64,000 nt of DNA from Cytobacillus pseudoceanisediminis (GTDB lineage Bacteria; Bacillota; Bacilli; Bacillales; Cytobacillaceae): contig NZ_CP097349.1 of NCBI RefSeq assembly GCF_023516215.1, positions 3,410,001 through 3,474,000 of the forward strand, written 5' to 3'. Position numbers and translations under genes: made by a program. A model generated the notes under the pieces. It saw only the letters and a program-made list of their open reading frames with translations, searched no databases and was not told where the DNA came from. This document shows positions 32,529 through 41,200 of this stretch, in pieces (within the stretch, counting starts at the first letter, position 1; every line of letters starts with the position of its first letter).

Positions 32529-33541
32529 ATGACTATAAATTCTCGTATTAGAATACCGGATGGACTTTGGAGGGGGCTAAAAAACTTGGAATTAATGCTC
32601 ATGATTTGGTTCGGAAATCAAAATTGCCTCTTACTGTAATAACTGAACAAGTTGTCACTGTTGACCAATATTACGCATTATGGCAAGCATATTCCGATAT
32701 CATCGGTGACATGGAAGTTGGAATGCTGCAACTTCCGACAGTATTTGAAACAACGCAGTATCCCCCGTCTGTACTGGCAGCTTACCATGCCCGCGATTAT
32801 CGGGATGCTCTTGAAAGAATGGCTCGGTACAAAGAAATGTGTCCACCTGAAAAATTACGCATTATGGAGGAAGACACAAATTGTGTAATTGAACTGGAAT
32901 GGTTTGATACGGAGCATGCGGGACCACCCCTACTTGTTGGGACCACTCTCGCGTTTTTATTGGAACTTGGACGACGAGGCACCGGTTATTCTATAAAAGC
33001 GGAATTAGTGGAATTTACACATTCATTTGGTCAAGTACAGGCGCTTGAAGAATACTTTGGCTGCCCTATCCACATTGGAGCAGAACGTAATAGTCTTACA
33101 TTGCAAAGTGATGACCTTAATCGCCCTTTTACTTCCTACAACGCTGACTTACTGGAGATCTTAACACCAGTATTGGAGCAAACATTAGAGGAACAGCGAC
33201 ACAGTCACTCCATAACAGAGATAGTTAAGTGGATATTGAAACGCAATTTAACAGGAGAACGACTCGACATACAAGATATAGCAAGTGAGCTCGGCATGAG
33301 CGAACGAACCTTACAGCGCCAGCTTACTAATGAAGAGACCAGTTTTAAGGAGCTGCTAAAGGAAGCCCGTCATGAACAGTCAAGACAGTACTTGGCTAAT
33401 CCTAATCTAGATATTAAAGAAGTGGCATTTCTTGTTGGATATAAAGATCAGAGCTCGTTTTATCGAGCCTTCCGTAGCTGGGAAGGTATGACCCCATTAA
33501 ATTGGCGCGCTGAATATGCACTTATAAACGAACTAAGTTGA
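32529..33541 (+). CDS. AraC family transcriptional regulator, frameshifted near the start
   Basis: About 337 residues. An N-terminal AraC-binding domain (RIPDGLW, LGINAHDLVRKSKLPLTVI, YYALWQAYSDIIGD) is followed by a C-terminal double helix-turn-helix (ELGMSERTLQRQLTNEETSF; VAFLVGYKDQSSFYRAF). The ATG at 32529 has GAGAGG upstream but is one base out of frame with the rest; one extra G in the GGGGG run at about 32571 restores WRGAKKLGI. Otherwise a TTG at 32567 would start a slightly shorter protein. It runs into an SDR gene in the same direction. Confidence 0.8.
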
Positions 33542-33567
33542 TAACCAGCTTAAAGGAGAAATGTATC

Positions 33568-34362
33568 TTGGAAATGGAATTATTGAAAAAAACCGCTTTA
33601 GTAACAGGCTCTACAAAAGGCATAGGTAAAGCAATAGCGAAAGAATTGGCTAAAGAAGGAGTTAATATTCTCATAAATGGACGCAATTATGAGGAGGTAG
33701 AACGAACTGTACAGGAAATCAAATCAGAATTCCCGCTAACTTCTCCTCAAAATGCTGCAGCCGATATTGTGGATGTTCAACAAAGAGAGGAATTATTTAA
33801 AAAATTCCCGAATGTAGACATTTTAGTTAACAATATGGGTATTTACGAAATCATGCAATACGAGGATGTTACGGATGAACTATGGCAAAAATACTTCGAA
33901 ACTAACGTATTAGCCGCAAATGGATTATGTAAACATTATCTGCCAAAAATGCTGGACAATAATGATGGCCGCATCATCTTTATTGCAAGTGAAGAAGCAG
34001 TAATGCCCTCCGGACAAATGCCTCAGTATTGTATGACAAAATCAATGCTGCTATCATTGGCAAAAAGCTTGTCTATACTAACAAAAGGAACAGAAGTTAC
34101 CGTCAATACGATTATGCCGGGACCAACACTTTCTGAAAATGTCCAGGATATAATTGAGGGTATTTACAGAAATGAAAACATAACCTTTTCAGAAAAAGAA
34201 AAACAATTCATGGTCAATAATCTGCCACAATCTGAAATACAGCGATTTATCAGACCGTTTGAAATAGGAAGACTAGTTGCATTCTTATGCAGTCCCTATG
34301 CATCTGCATTTAAAGGCTCACCAATCCGTATGGATGGAGGAATGGTCCCGACCATTTTTTAA
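33568..34362 (+). CDS. Short-chain dehydrogenase/reductase
   Basis: A 264-residue SDR. NAD(P) binding is by TGSTKGIGKA, the structural motif is NNMG, the catalytic Ser is in FIASEE, and Y-x3-K is YCMTK. The TTG start has AAAGGAG upstream. It lies 26 bp after the AraC-type gene and is probably coexpressed and controlled by it. Substrate unknown. It is only distantly related to the SDR at 30310. Confidence 0.85.
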   Translation: MEMELLKKTALVTGSTKGIGKAIAKELAKEGVNILINGRNYEEVERTVQEIKSEFPLTSPQNAAADIVDVQQREELFKKFPNVDILVNNMGIYEIMQYEDVTDELWQKYFETNVLAANGLCKHYLPKMLDNNDGRIIFIASEEAVMPSGQMPQYCMTKSMLLSLAKSLSILTKGTEVTVNTIMPGPTLSENVQDIIEGIYRNENITFSEKEKQFMVNNLPQSEIQRFIRPFEIGRLVAFLCSPYASAFKGSPIRMDGGMVPTIF

Positions 34363-34766
34363 TTTAAAAAGCTGCCAGGAGGAGAATTTTAATATTATAA
34401 CATAGGTTACGAGTGGCCTATTTAATTTGTTATAACTCTCGTGCAGTACTTACCTTAGAAGTAAACTTCCGAATTTATATGAGCTTTCAAAGTTCACGGC
34501 AAAGTTCGGAGCGTTTACTTTTACTAACCCTTTACCTAAAAAAAGGCCTCGTATGGATTCTTTCAATGCCTTTATAATGGTTTCGCAGCGTACCTCCTAA
34601 CGCAATTTCTCCCCAGTGATACTCATTTAATTTGTTATAACCATATCATTAGACGTTTTCTAAATATAAATATTATTCTATTTTCTTCTCGAGTGCTAAA
34701 ATTCCCATAATTCGCTCTCCGTAATATTGAGGTATCTATTCCTACTTTCACTGGATATAACATTAT
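34363..34766. other. Intergenic region with 17-bp direct repeats
   Basis: A 400-bp gap. ATTTAATTTGTTATAAC occurs at about 34420 and again at 34625. On the minus strand, about 33 codons between 34560 and 34640 look coding (YNKLNEYHWGEIALGGT...) but have no start and soon stop. I do not recognise them. A GCTGCCAGGAGGAG at 34370 is a possible repeat fragment. Confidence 0.3.
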
Positions 34767-34857
34767 CCTTCTTGTGCTAAACTGTCCGTTTTGTTGAATA
34801 AAAAAAGCTGCCCAATTCGGCAGCTGATCTCGAATATAAGCACCCTTAAGTTGAATC
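34767..34857 (+). repeat. CTGCCCC element, full copy
   Basis: The left box is CTAAACTGTCCGTTTTGTTGAATAA, the hairpin AGCTGCCCAATTCGGCAGCT is perfect (34806-34825), and the right box is GCACCCTTAAGTTGAAT. No gene follows within 200 bp on the right. Confidence 0.75.
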
Positions 34858-35063
34858 ACCACCTTCTCCGTCTTTTGCCATTTCCAAATAAGCGGCGGTC
34901 ATCATTTTAAGGCTATTTAACTTCTGACTCATCTAAGGCAATGATCTTTTCTTTTGTTTTTCTAAATCCAACATAAATTATCTCTTTAGTTCTAATTGAA
35001 AGTATAATAAGTTCGCTATAAAGGGTAGCGTCAGGAAAACAACGTTAAGGAATTTTCAATATT

Positions 35064-35108
35064 AAAAAACCTAATTTTTCAGCATTAAATGAGAAATTAG
35101 GTTTTTTT
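35064..35108. terminator. Strong bidirectional terminator
   Basis: A long stem AAAAAACCTAATTT / AAATTAGGTTTTTT with A and T tracts on both sides. It lies 17 bp past the DinB stop, which has this instead of an adjoining repeat. Confidence 0.8.
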
Positions 35109-35124
35109 ATTAATAGAAAAAGAC

Positions 35125-35634
35125 TTATAAGTATTTATCACGAATCACTTTCATATGGTGTAACTCGTGCCCGGCAATGCCATATGCAATGGTACCTACC
35201 GAAACTGGGCTGTTCATTACAGTTCCATTACGAACCCACGCTGCATCATCAATGGTTGAAATAAGGCTTAAGGTGTTGGAGCGTATCGTGTCTAAACCAG
35301 CTAGTAACTGCTCCCAGGATAATTTGTTGAAGTTTGCCGCAGAAACGTATTGATCCTGATCCATTGCTGGGAGTGGTACACTTTCATTTCGTGCAATGGC
35401 AAGCATTCGATACGACATCACACGTTCCGAGTCGGTCATATGCCCAATCACTTCTTTTAAAGTCCATTTCCCTGATGCGTACGCCTTCCTTGCTGAAACC
35501 TCTGATACGCTGCTTAAGAGGGTAATGGTCTTAGTTCGTTGCTTACTAAGTATTTCTTCAATATCTCCATCTGGCACAAGACTAACATACCTATCCTGCT
35601 CTGGATTTTCAATAAATAATGGTCGTGGACGCAC
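35125..35634 (-). CDS. DinB family protein
   Basis: A 169-residue DinB_2 protein with a His in IGHMTDSERVMSYRML and the C-terminal GIAGHELHHMKVIRDKY. The start chosen is GTG, 8 nt after GGGGAGG; the ATG five codons earlier lies before that ribosome binding site. Close in style to Bacillus DinB proteins annotated as damage-inducible, although no such link is shown here. Cytosolic. Confidence 0.8.
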   Translation of the reverse strand: MRPRPLFIENPEQDRYVSLVPDGDIEEILSKQRTKTITLLSSVSEVSARKAYASGKWTLKEVIGHMTDSERVMSYRMLAIARNESVPLPAMDQDQYVSAANFNKLSWEQLLAGLDTIRSNTLSLISTIDDAAWVRNGTVMNSPVSVGTIAYGIAGHELHHMKVIRDKYL

Positions 35635-35819
35635 AAGAATCCTCCCCATCGGAATAGTTATTTATGGTTCTAGGCTAATATTCGACTGTCAAAAAGATAT
35701 GTCCTTTATTTTTGATATTTAATTTCATTACCGCAAAATAATTGCAAATTAAACAACTTTATTATCTCTGTACAAATGATTTATGCAGTTAACATAATAA
35801 TAATAGATTAATTCACTTT

Positions 35820-35912
35820 TTATTCCACTAACCTGCCCGGTTAGTCGAATAAGAAAAAGAGCTGCCGATCCAAATTGATCTTCAACTCTTGCACCCTTTA
35901 GTTGACCAAGGG
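35820..35912 (+). repeat. CTGCCCC element, CAACTC hairpin variant, full copy
   Basis: The left box is CACTAACCTGCCCGGTTAG followed by TCGAATAAG. The hairpin arms are GAGCTG and CAACTC with a 17-18-nt loop, and the right box is GCACCCTTTAGTTGACCAAG. It ends 4 bp from the Nudix stop codon. Confidence 0.75.
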
Positions 35913-35916
35913 CGAT

Positions 35917-36371
35917 TCAAATTATTTGCTCATTATACACGCTAATTGGGTGTATTTTCTCTTGTAATAAGTTATTAATTATTTGCTTTATTACACTGGG
36001 TTCTCGCAGGTCTTTGTTTTGAAATGTTACAAGTTCATTTACTTTTATCCACTTGCTTTCAGAAATTACATTTTCTTCGAGATTTAGGGAGCCCCTGTAA
36101 CCTCACCAACAAAATGAAATAAAATAACTTGATCGTTTGTACTACTAACAAAATTATATACTCCAGTAGTTCCAATCAGTTTTACTTCAAACCCTGTTTC
36201 CTCTTTAACTTCCCTCTGAGCTGAATAAATAATGTCCTCACCGTTTTCGATATGACCACCTGGAAAGTTCCACTTATCAATAGCAGTAGGTTTATTCTCT
36301 TTTATAATCAAGACTTTATCGTCATTAAAAATTGACACACTTGCTACTAGAACAATTCCATCTTGCGACAT
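35917..36371 (-). CDS. Nudix hydrolase, frameshifted
   Basis: About 152 residues. The N-terminal 95 carry a canonical Nudix box, GGHIENGEDIIYSAQREVKE followed by ETGF. The frame breaks at GTTACAGGGGCTCCC near 36086; one extra G restores a C-terminus beginning GSLNLEENVISESKWIKVNE that ends 5 bp from a repeat, as in other array genes. Substrate unknown. As written, a truncated 95-residue form would be made. Confidence 0.75.
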
Positions 36372-36426
36372 TTGATTCTCCCCATTTCCCTTTTATAGTT
36401 ACAGTGATTTCTTTACCTGTTTTGCT

Positions 36427-36461
36427 TTCTTTCACTAACCTGCTTCTATAGTTCAATAAAG
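36427..36461 (+). repeat. CTGCCCC element, left box
   Basis: TTTCACTAACCTGCTTC with TATAGTTCAATAAAG. It lies 3 bp from the stop codon of the truncated hydrolase. Confidence 0.6.
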
Positions 36462-36464
36462 CAA

Positions 36465-36827
36465 CTATATCGAGTTAATAACCGAAGTCCATGCTGAAGA
36501 AGTTGGTTCAATAATTTTAAAGTGGTCTATATCTGGGAGAATAACTATCTTTACATTTTCCCCTTTTCAACAGCACTTTTGTAATAATCCTTACTTAATT
36601 CTACTGGAACATGTTGATCCATTTCACCATGTATTAATACTTGTTCAACATTCATTGGCAATAATTCAGCTGGAGAAGATAATTTATAACGCTTAGGGAC
36701 TTCTTCAGGGGACCCTCTAATAGTGCAGCTATGTGACTCTTTATTTTCCTTTGTTCATGTATATTCCACATCTTTACTAAGTCTGTAACTCCTGCTAAGC
36801 TAATCACTTTTTGAATAGAAACACTAA
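36465..36827 (-). pseudogene. Alpha/beta hydrolase, C-terminal half only
   Basis: It encodes the C-terminal half of a carboxylesterase/prolyl-oligopeptidase-like hydrolase: VISLAGVTDLVKMWNIHEQ, SSPAELLP, VLIHGEMDQHVPV (catalytic Asp region) and LPDIDHFKII (catalytic His). The N-terminal half with the nucleophile is missing; coding sequence ends abruptly at a repeat hairpin (GGCAGCTGG at 36829). Two further one-base shifts are needed, near 36710 and 36560. It looks like a recombination scar at the repeat. Confidence 0.65.
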
Positions 36828-36886
36828 GTGGCAGCTGGATCTTAAGGTAATGTACCCGTTTTGTTTAAGTGCATTTTTCACAATCT
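36828..36886 (+). repeat. CTGCCCC element, right half fused to a gene fragment
   Basis: It begins in the hairpin (TGGCAGCTGGATC) and continues to the right box GTACCCGTTTTGTTTAAGTGC with the TTCACAATCT tail. The left half is replaced by the truncated hydrolase. Confidence 0.7.
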
Positions 36887-36959
36887 ATTCAACCTTGACT
36901 CGTTAGAAAATAGTAATTTTTACCGCCACTATATCTGTTTACTCAGTATTTATTGTGAT

Positions 36960-37397
36960 TTAGTTGTTTATTATTGGAATCAATTTTTTATTTTCTATTG
37001 GTGAAGATAGTACTATTAATGTGGTTGAATCTCCGTAGGTACCCATCTCGTTAATTGCAACCTCTAGCGACTGAAGTGTTTCAGTAACTACTTTTACCAA
37101 AAAGTTATATTCACCGCTTATTCTATGTAATTCTACTACTTCATTTGATTTATTACAGAAGTCCACAAAGTTTTCACAGCTCTTAGTATGGAATAACAGA
37201 AAGGTTGTTATAGGTTTGTTTATTTTTTCTGGCCTTACAATAGCACGATAGTGATCAATAATTCCCTTTTCCTCCATTCTTCGTACTCTCTCGGTAACTG
37301 CCGGCTGAGAGAGAGCTACCTCTTTCCCCAGTTCCGTCATGGATATTCTTCCTTTCTCCTGTAATACCAAAAGAATTTCTTTATCCAGTTTATCCAT
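36960..37397 (-). CDS. Lrp/AsnC family transcriptional regulator
   Basis: A 145-residue Lrp/AsnC regulator. The N-terminal helix-turn-helix (LDKEILLVLQEKGRISMTEL, SQPAVTERVRRMEEKGII) precedes a RAM effector domain (SGEYNFLVKVVTETLQSLE). The ATG has AGGTGGGG 6 nt upstream. It is divergent from the Old Yellow Enzyme gene across 157 bp and probably regulates it. Confidence 0.85.
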   Translation of the reverse strand: MDKLDKEILLVLQEKGRISMTELGKEVALSQPAVTERVRRMEEKGIIDHYRAIVRPEKINKPITTFLLFHTKSCENFVDFCNKSNEVVELHRISGEYNFLVKVVTETLQSLEVAINEMGTYGDSTTLIVLSSPIENKKLIPIINN

Positions 37398-37554
37398 AAT
37401 GATCCCCACCTTTAATTTCTAAGTAAAATATTTAAAATAAAATTAATTTAAAACTAATTAAGACATTTTAACTGAAATTTTCTATATAACTTCTTTTTAA
37501 AATTATATAAGATTATTTACGAAGTTAATACTTCTATAAAGGAGTTAAGGCAAA

Positions 37555-38607
37555 TTGGAAAACACTGAGTTATTAAAATCAATTAATATCGGTAACTGGT
37601 ACTTGAAAACAAAAATTGTGATGGCTCCAATGACACGAAGTTTTGCAAATAACAATACAGGTACTGTTGGTAATGATATTGTCACCTACTATCGCAAAAG
37701 AGCTAAAGATGGTATTGGTCTCATTATTACAGAAGGTATTAACCCTTCCCCTAGAGGCAAAGGAACTTTTGGTGTTCCTGGCCTATACACAACAAGCCAA
37801 GTAGATGCTTGGAGGAAAGTAACTGAAGCTGTTCATGAGGAAGGAGGAAATATTGTGGCACAGCTTTGGCATGTAGGAAGATTAACACATCACGAACTGA
37901 CTGGAGGACTCCCACCACAAGCACCTTCCGTTATAAAGGCTGATGGTTTAGTTCACCGATTGAGAAAACCTTATGAGACACCTGAAGAAATGTCTTTGAA
38001 TGATATAAAAAATGTCATCCAAGAATATGCTATGGCTGCTAGAAACGCAATTAAGGCTGGATTTGATGGAGTTGAAATACATGGAGCTCATGGTTACTTA
38101 ATTGATCAATTTAATTCTGAAGTTACCAATAAACGGACTGATGAGTATGGTGGGGATATATTGAACAGGTTATTATTTATGAAGGAAGTATTACATGCGG
38201 TTATTCAAGAGGTCGGCCAAGATAGAACTATTATTAGATTTTCTGAAATAAAAGATGATATCCCCGGTTATAAGTGGACCAATCCTGAAGTGAATATAAA
38301 GGCTTTAGTTCAAGTGTTTAAAGAAGTGGGAATTCAAATTATACACCCCTCAACAAATAATTTTACTGAAAAAATGGCTAGTGGCATGACTTTTCATCAA
38401 CTAGTGAGGAAACATTGGGATGGTATTATTATTGGGGTGGGAAATCTAAATACAGAGATTGCTTCTAAGGCGATTAAGGATGGTACAATTGACCTTGCTG
38501 CCTTTGGACGCCCTCTACTAGCTAATCCTGATTTTGTTCATAAGATAAAAGAAGGACACCCTATTAAACCCTATCAAGCAGCAATAGATTTAAAATACTT
38601 GAAATAG
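37555..38607 (+). CDS. NADH:flavin oxidoreductase (Old Yellow Enzyme family)
   Basis: A 350-residue FMN-dependent ene-reductase. FMN- and substrate-site motifs are visible: KIVMAPMTRSFA, AQLWHVGR, and GFDGVEIHGAHGYLIDQF, then TNKRTDEYGG and DLAAFGRPLLANPDF. Such enzymes reduce activated alkenes and detoxify electrophiles. TTG start with AAAGGAG upstream. One residue differs from classic OYEs where HGAHGYL replaces HxANGYL, closer to the YqjM/bacterial enal reductase style. Confidence 0.85.
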   Translation: MENTELLKSINIGNWYLKTKIVMAPMTRSFANNNTGTVGNDIVTYYRKRAKDGIGLIITEGINPSPRGKGTFGVPGLYTTSQVDAWRKVTEAVHEEGGNIVAQLWHVGRLTHHELTGGLPPQAPSVIKADGLVHRLRKPYETPEEMSLNDIKNVIQEYAMAARNAIKAGFDGVEIHGAHGYLIDQFNSEVTNKRTDEYGGDILNRLLFMKEVLHAVIQEVGQDRTIIRFSEIKDDIPGYKWTNPEVNIKALVQVFKEVGIQIIHPSTNNFTEKMASGMTFHQLVRKHWDGIIIGVGNLNTEIASKAIKDGTIDLAAFGRPLLANPDFVHKIKEGHPIKPYQAAIDLKYLK

Positions 38608-38700
38608 GAAACCTTAATCATTTCGTTGGGCTACTATTATTGTTCAGCGAAATGGTTATTATACTATAAACAAATTTATTAAAATTTTTCTTGTTCAGTA

Positions 38701-38806
38701 AAAGGAACCGTTATGTAAAAGATTTGGTTAAATAAGAAAAAGCTGCCTTACTTGGCAGCTAATCTTGAGCATAAGCACCATTAGATTAAGTACAAGTATT
38801 GACAAA
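38701..38806 (+). repeat. CTGCCCC element, altered left box
   Basis: The hairpin AGCTGCCTTACTTGGCAGCT (38741-38760) and right box GCACCATTAGATTAAGTAC are near consensus. The left box lacks the CCTGCCCC core (GGAACCGTTATGTAAAAGAT, then TTGGTTAAATAAG). Confidence 0.7.
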
Positions 38807-38907
38807 GTCGTTAAAGAGATAAAAAAAGGCAGCTTCTCTGCATCTATCTATATTCTCAAAAACCATTGCTGCAGTGGCCGGTTCTTTTTTAACGGGTTTT
38901 CTTTGTC

Positions 38908-39054
38908 TTAGGAATTAGGAGAGGAGTTTTCCGCTATAGAGTCAGAACTTCTATTTTTCAGAATTTCATTGATTTCGCCAACATCGCCTTTGGCATTTAT
39001 TATTTCAAATACCTGATTCAGTCCTTCGCTAGTTTCCTGCTCATTGTCTTTCAT
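38908..39054 (-). CDS. Small acidic protein, unknown function
   Basis: A 48-residue acidic protein: MKDNEQETSEGLNQVFEIIN, then KGDVGEINEILKNRSSDS. An excellent AAAAGGAGGG precedes the ATG. Not recognised. A full repeat copy lies 100 bp downstream of its stop. Confidence 0.6.
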   Translation of the reverse strand: MKDNEQETSEGLNQVFEIINAKGDVGEINEILKNRSSDSIAENSSPNS

Positions 39055-39164
39055 TCGAATCCCTCCTTTTAGAATTCATTCATTATAGGTTTTCCAACTT
39101 TACCTTTTATATCCAGAGCGAATACTATTTTTCAACTCACTTCACAATAGAAACCCATAATTGC

Positions 39165-39196
39165 TTTGGAAGTTACCTGCCCATTTATAAATAGGA
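39165..39196 (+). repeat. Possible CTGCCCC left box
   Basis: GGAAGTTACCTGCCCATTTATAA has the spacer but poor arms. Weak. Confidence 0.3.
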
Positions 39197-39206
39197 ATGA
39201 AGATGT

Positions 39207-39470
39207 TTGTCTTTATTGCTGCACTCTTTGTATTTAATTATTAATAATGAAAATGCTCCTACTACTAAGGAAGATAAAAGCACCCTTATCATATCGGCTC
39301 TAGATGCAGATCATAATGAATTTGATTTATTTTTCTGTATTTTTATGGATGCAGGAGGGAAAATGCTATCAAAGCAAATTGCTAACAAAGATTTGGAACA
39401 ATATAGATATGCCATAACTAAAAGAACTTTGGAGGAAATTGTGGCAGAGCTGTTCTATTTCAAAATATGA
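39207..39470 (+). CDS. Hypothetical protein
   Basis: An 87-residue protein. The first 15 residues are hydrophobic and the rest soluble (STLIISALDADHNEFDLFFC, KRTLEEIVAELFYF). TTG start with a weak AGGA; a better ATG four bases upstream is in another frame and would give a proper signal peptide (MFVFIAALFVFNY), so a one-base indel between them is possible. Family not recognised. Confidence 0.45.
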   Translation: MSLLLHSLYLIINNENAPTTKEDKSTLIISALDADHNEFDLFFCIFMDAGGKMLSKQIANKDLEQYRYAITKRTLEEIVAELFYFKI

Positions 39471-39533
39471 TTAGCTTAAGAATACCTTTTCTATAAATAA
39501 TTCCTGGCAATTCCCAAACATCTCCATTTCAAT

Positions 39534-40040
39534 TTAAAATTGTTTTTCTCCATATGCTTTAATAATCCTGTAAAATCTCACCCATAAACTTTGGACCACC
39601 AAATAAATAACAAAAGAATAATAGCTGTTATATCCATTCTGATAGTGAAAGATCCCTATGTACTCAGAAAATAGCTCTATCCCAACACTTATAAACGCCC
39701 ATCCCAAAATGAATAACAGAGATAAATTTGGCTTTATATTAAAGAAGTCATATATATAAAAGAATAGATAGCTGAATGGTGCATACATCACATGAGATAA
39801 AAAATCCATCAATTGAAAGGAAGAATTATCATTAATATCATAATAACTAACTGGCAGCACACTTAAAATGTGATCGAAAAAGAAACCAGTAAACACGCCA
39901 CATAAAAGGTACACACAGGTTGTCTTATTTGTAAAACGTTTTGGCAGTTTTAACACCACTAAAGTTCCAACAATGAGCGAAATGACGATAAACCACTCAT
40001 TAGCATTAAAATTATGATCATAATAACGAATTCCATTCAT
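39534..40040 (-). CDS. CBO0543-like integral membrane protein
   Basis: A 168-residue protein with about five membrane helices. It starts MNGIRYYDHNFNANEWF after AAAGGAG. The aromatic-rich loops (FHYQNGYNSYYSFVIYL) match the CBO0543 family of clostridial and bacillar membrane proteins of unknown role. It overlaps the end of the preceding membrane gene by 23 bp, so the two are translated as a pair. Confidence 0.6.
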   Translation of the reverse strand: MNGIRYYDHNFNANEWFIVISLIVGTLVVLKLPKRFTNKTTCVYLLCGVFTGFFFDHILSVLPVSYYDINDNSSFQLMDFLSHVMYAPFSYLFFYIYDFFNIKPNLSLLFILGWAFISVGIELFSEYIGIFHYQNGYNSYYSFVIYLVVQSLWVRFYRIIKAYGEKQF

Positions 40041-40509
40041 GTTTTTTAAATTCTCCTTTTTCCAGGCAAACAAACCAGCGGGCTATCAACCATACTAAGG
40101 CAATAGATACCACATACATAAGAGCAGAGTACAATTGATTCCACCTTTGGAAAGTAATGAGGCCAGCCCACAAATATATCCGGTCTCCCAAGCATAGGGA
40201 GATTACGATTGTGGCTGATAAAACCCATCGCCATTTTGCTTTCATGTGCGAATTTAGTATGCATGCTGACAAAAGAATTTGAAAAGGTATCACAATAAAG
40301 CGGCAAATATAAATCGCGAAAGACCCTTCCACACTTCGGGTGACTGGAACCCAGTGCAGATTGACATCAAGTATGGTGAATTGGGTAATAGTTAATATTC
40401 CGATGATGAAGTACAAAAAAACCATCTCAGTAAGAGTAAATCCTTTGGGAACAATAGCGAATACAATCATTACTAACCAGGCAAACATTGCTAAAACAGC
40501 GATTGACAT
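40018..40509 (-). CDS. Integral membrane protein, partner of the CBO0543-like gene
   Basis: A 163-residue protein with four or five membrane helices. It includes LTITQFTILDVNLHWVPV and MKAKWRWVLSATIVISLCLG. The start is the ATG 9 nt after AAAGG. Probably also CBO0543-related, but less clearly. Same operon as the downstream gene, with overlapping ends. Confidence 0.55.
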   Translation of the reverse strand: MSIAVLAMFAWLVMIVFAIVPKGFTLTEMVFLYFIIGILTITQFTILDVNLHWVPVTRSVEGSFAIYICRFIVIPFQILLSACILNSHMKAKWRWVLSATIVISLCLGDRIYLWAGLITFQRWNQLYSALMYVVSIALVWLIARWFVCLEKGEFKKHEWNSLL

Positions 40510-40610
40510 AGTGATCATCCTTTAAATAGCTGTCAGATACATGTATTATTCCCAAAAGCCATACCAACATTTACAAATATAAAAAAACAAGAGCGATACA
40601 CTCTATTCCC

Positions 40611-40680
40611 TCCTTTACTAGCCTGCCCCTTTAATTAGACAAGAAAAATAGCCGCCTATTGGCAGCTTGATGTAAAAGTT
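40611..40680 (+). repeat. CTGCCCC element, left box and hairpin
   Basis: The left box is TTACTAGCCTGCCCCTTTAATTAGACAAG and the hairpin GCCGCCTATTGGCAGC. It ends 22 bp from the next stop codon. Confidence 0.7.
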
Positions 40681-40702
40681 TAATTCCATGTCTTGTAAGT
40701 TG

Positions 40703-40913
40703 TTATGATTTACGTTTGTGTTTTTCAATAATTATTTTTTTGTTAAGTATTCTAACTTCTCCAACCATAAGCAACCTCATATCCTCTACAATATAATTCG
40801 CTAACTCTTCATCAGTAATGTCGTTACCATCAATATCAAGACGAAAATCCTGTCCTTGTAATCCACCCATTAGTAAATTCGATTTCAAAGTCGAATATCA
40901 CTCTTTTATCCAT
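40703..40913 (-). CDS. Small conserved hypothetical protein, frameshifted
   Basis: About 69 residues. The start MDKRVIFDFEIEFTNG has GAGGTGG upstream, and the rest (LQGQDFRLDIDGNDITDEEL, VGEVRILNKKIIIEKHKRK) is in the next frame. A small indel at the Gly run near 40868 joins them. I have an impression of similar short Bacillus proteins but cannot name a family. A lone array gene. Confidence 0.55.
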
Positions 40914-40975
40914 TTTTATCCACCTCGTCTTAGTCTCGGGTTATTATATATATTCTTGTTTAATGAAACCATTAC

Positions 40976-41060
40976 CTTCTTGAACTGCCTGCACCATTTG
41001 TACAATAAAAAAAGCCGCCAATTGGCAGCTGGAACTCTATATTAATGCACCCGTTCGTAA
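40976..41060 (+). repeat. CTGCCCC element, full copy
   Basis: The left box is TTGAACTGCCTGCACCATTTGTACAATAA, the hairpin GCCGCCAATTGGCAGCTGG, and the right box GCACCCGTTCGTAATATACG. Confidence 0.7.
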
Positions 41061-41126
41061 TATACGAGGCGAATAGGGGCCGTGGAGAGAAAGGATTTCT
41101 GACGGACTTTATTAGGAGAAGACCTT

Positions 41127-41182
41127 TTTAACTATACTGCACCATTTAATGCGAAGAAAGCCCCTCTCCGGCGAGGGGGCTC
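41127..41182 (-). terminator. Left-box remnant joined to a GC-rich terminator
   Basis: TTAACTATACTGCACCATTTAATGCGAAG resembles a left box. It is followed by the hairpin AGCCCCTC/GAGGGGGCT (41159-41182) instead of the GCTGCC hairpin. It stands 19 bp past the DUF3231 stop. Confidence 0.6.
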
Positions 41183-41200
41183 TCAAAATCATAGCAGTAA

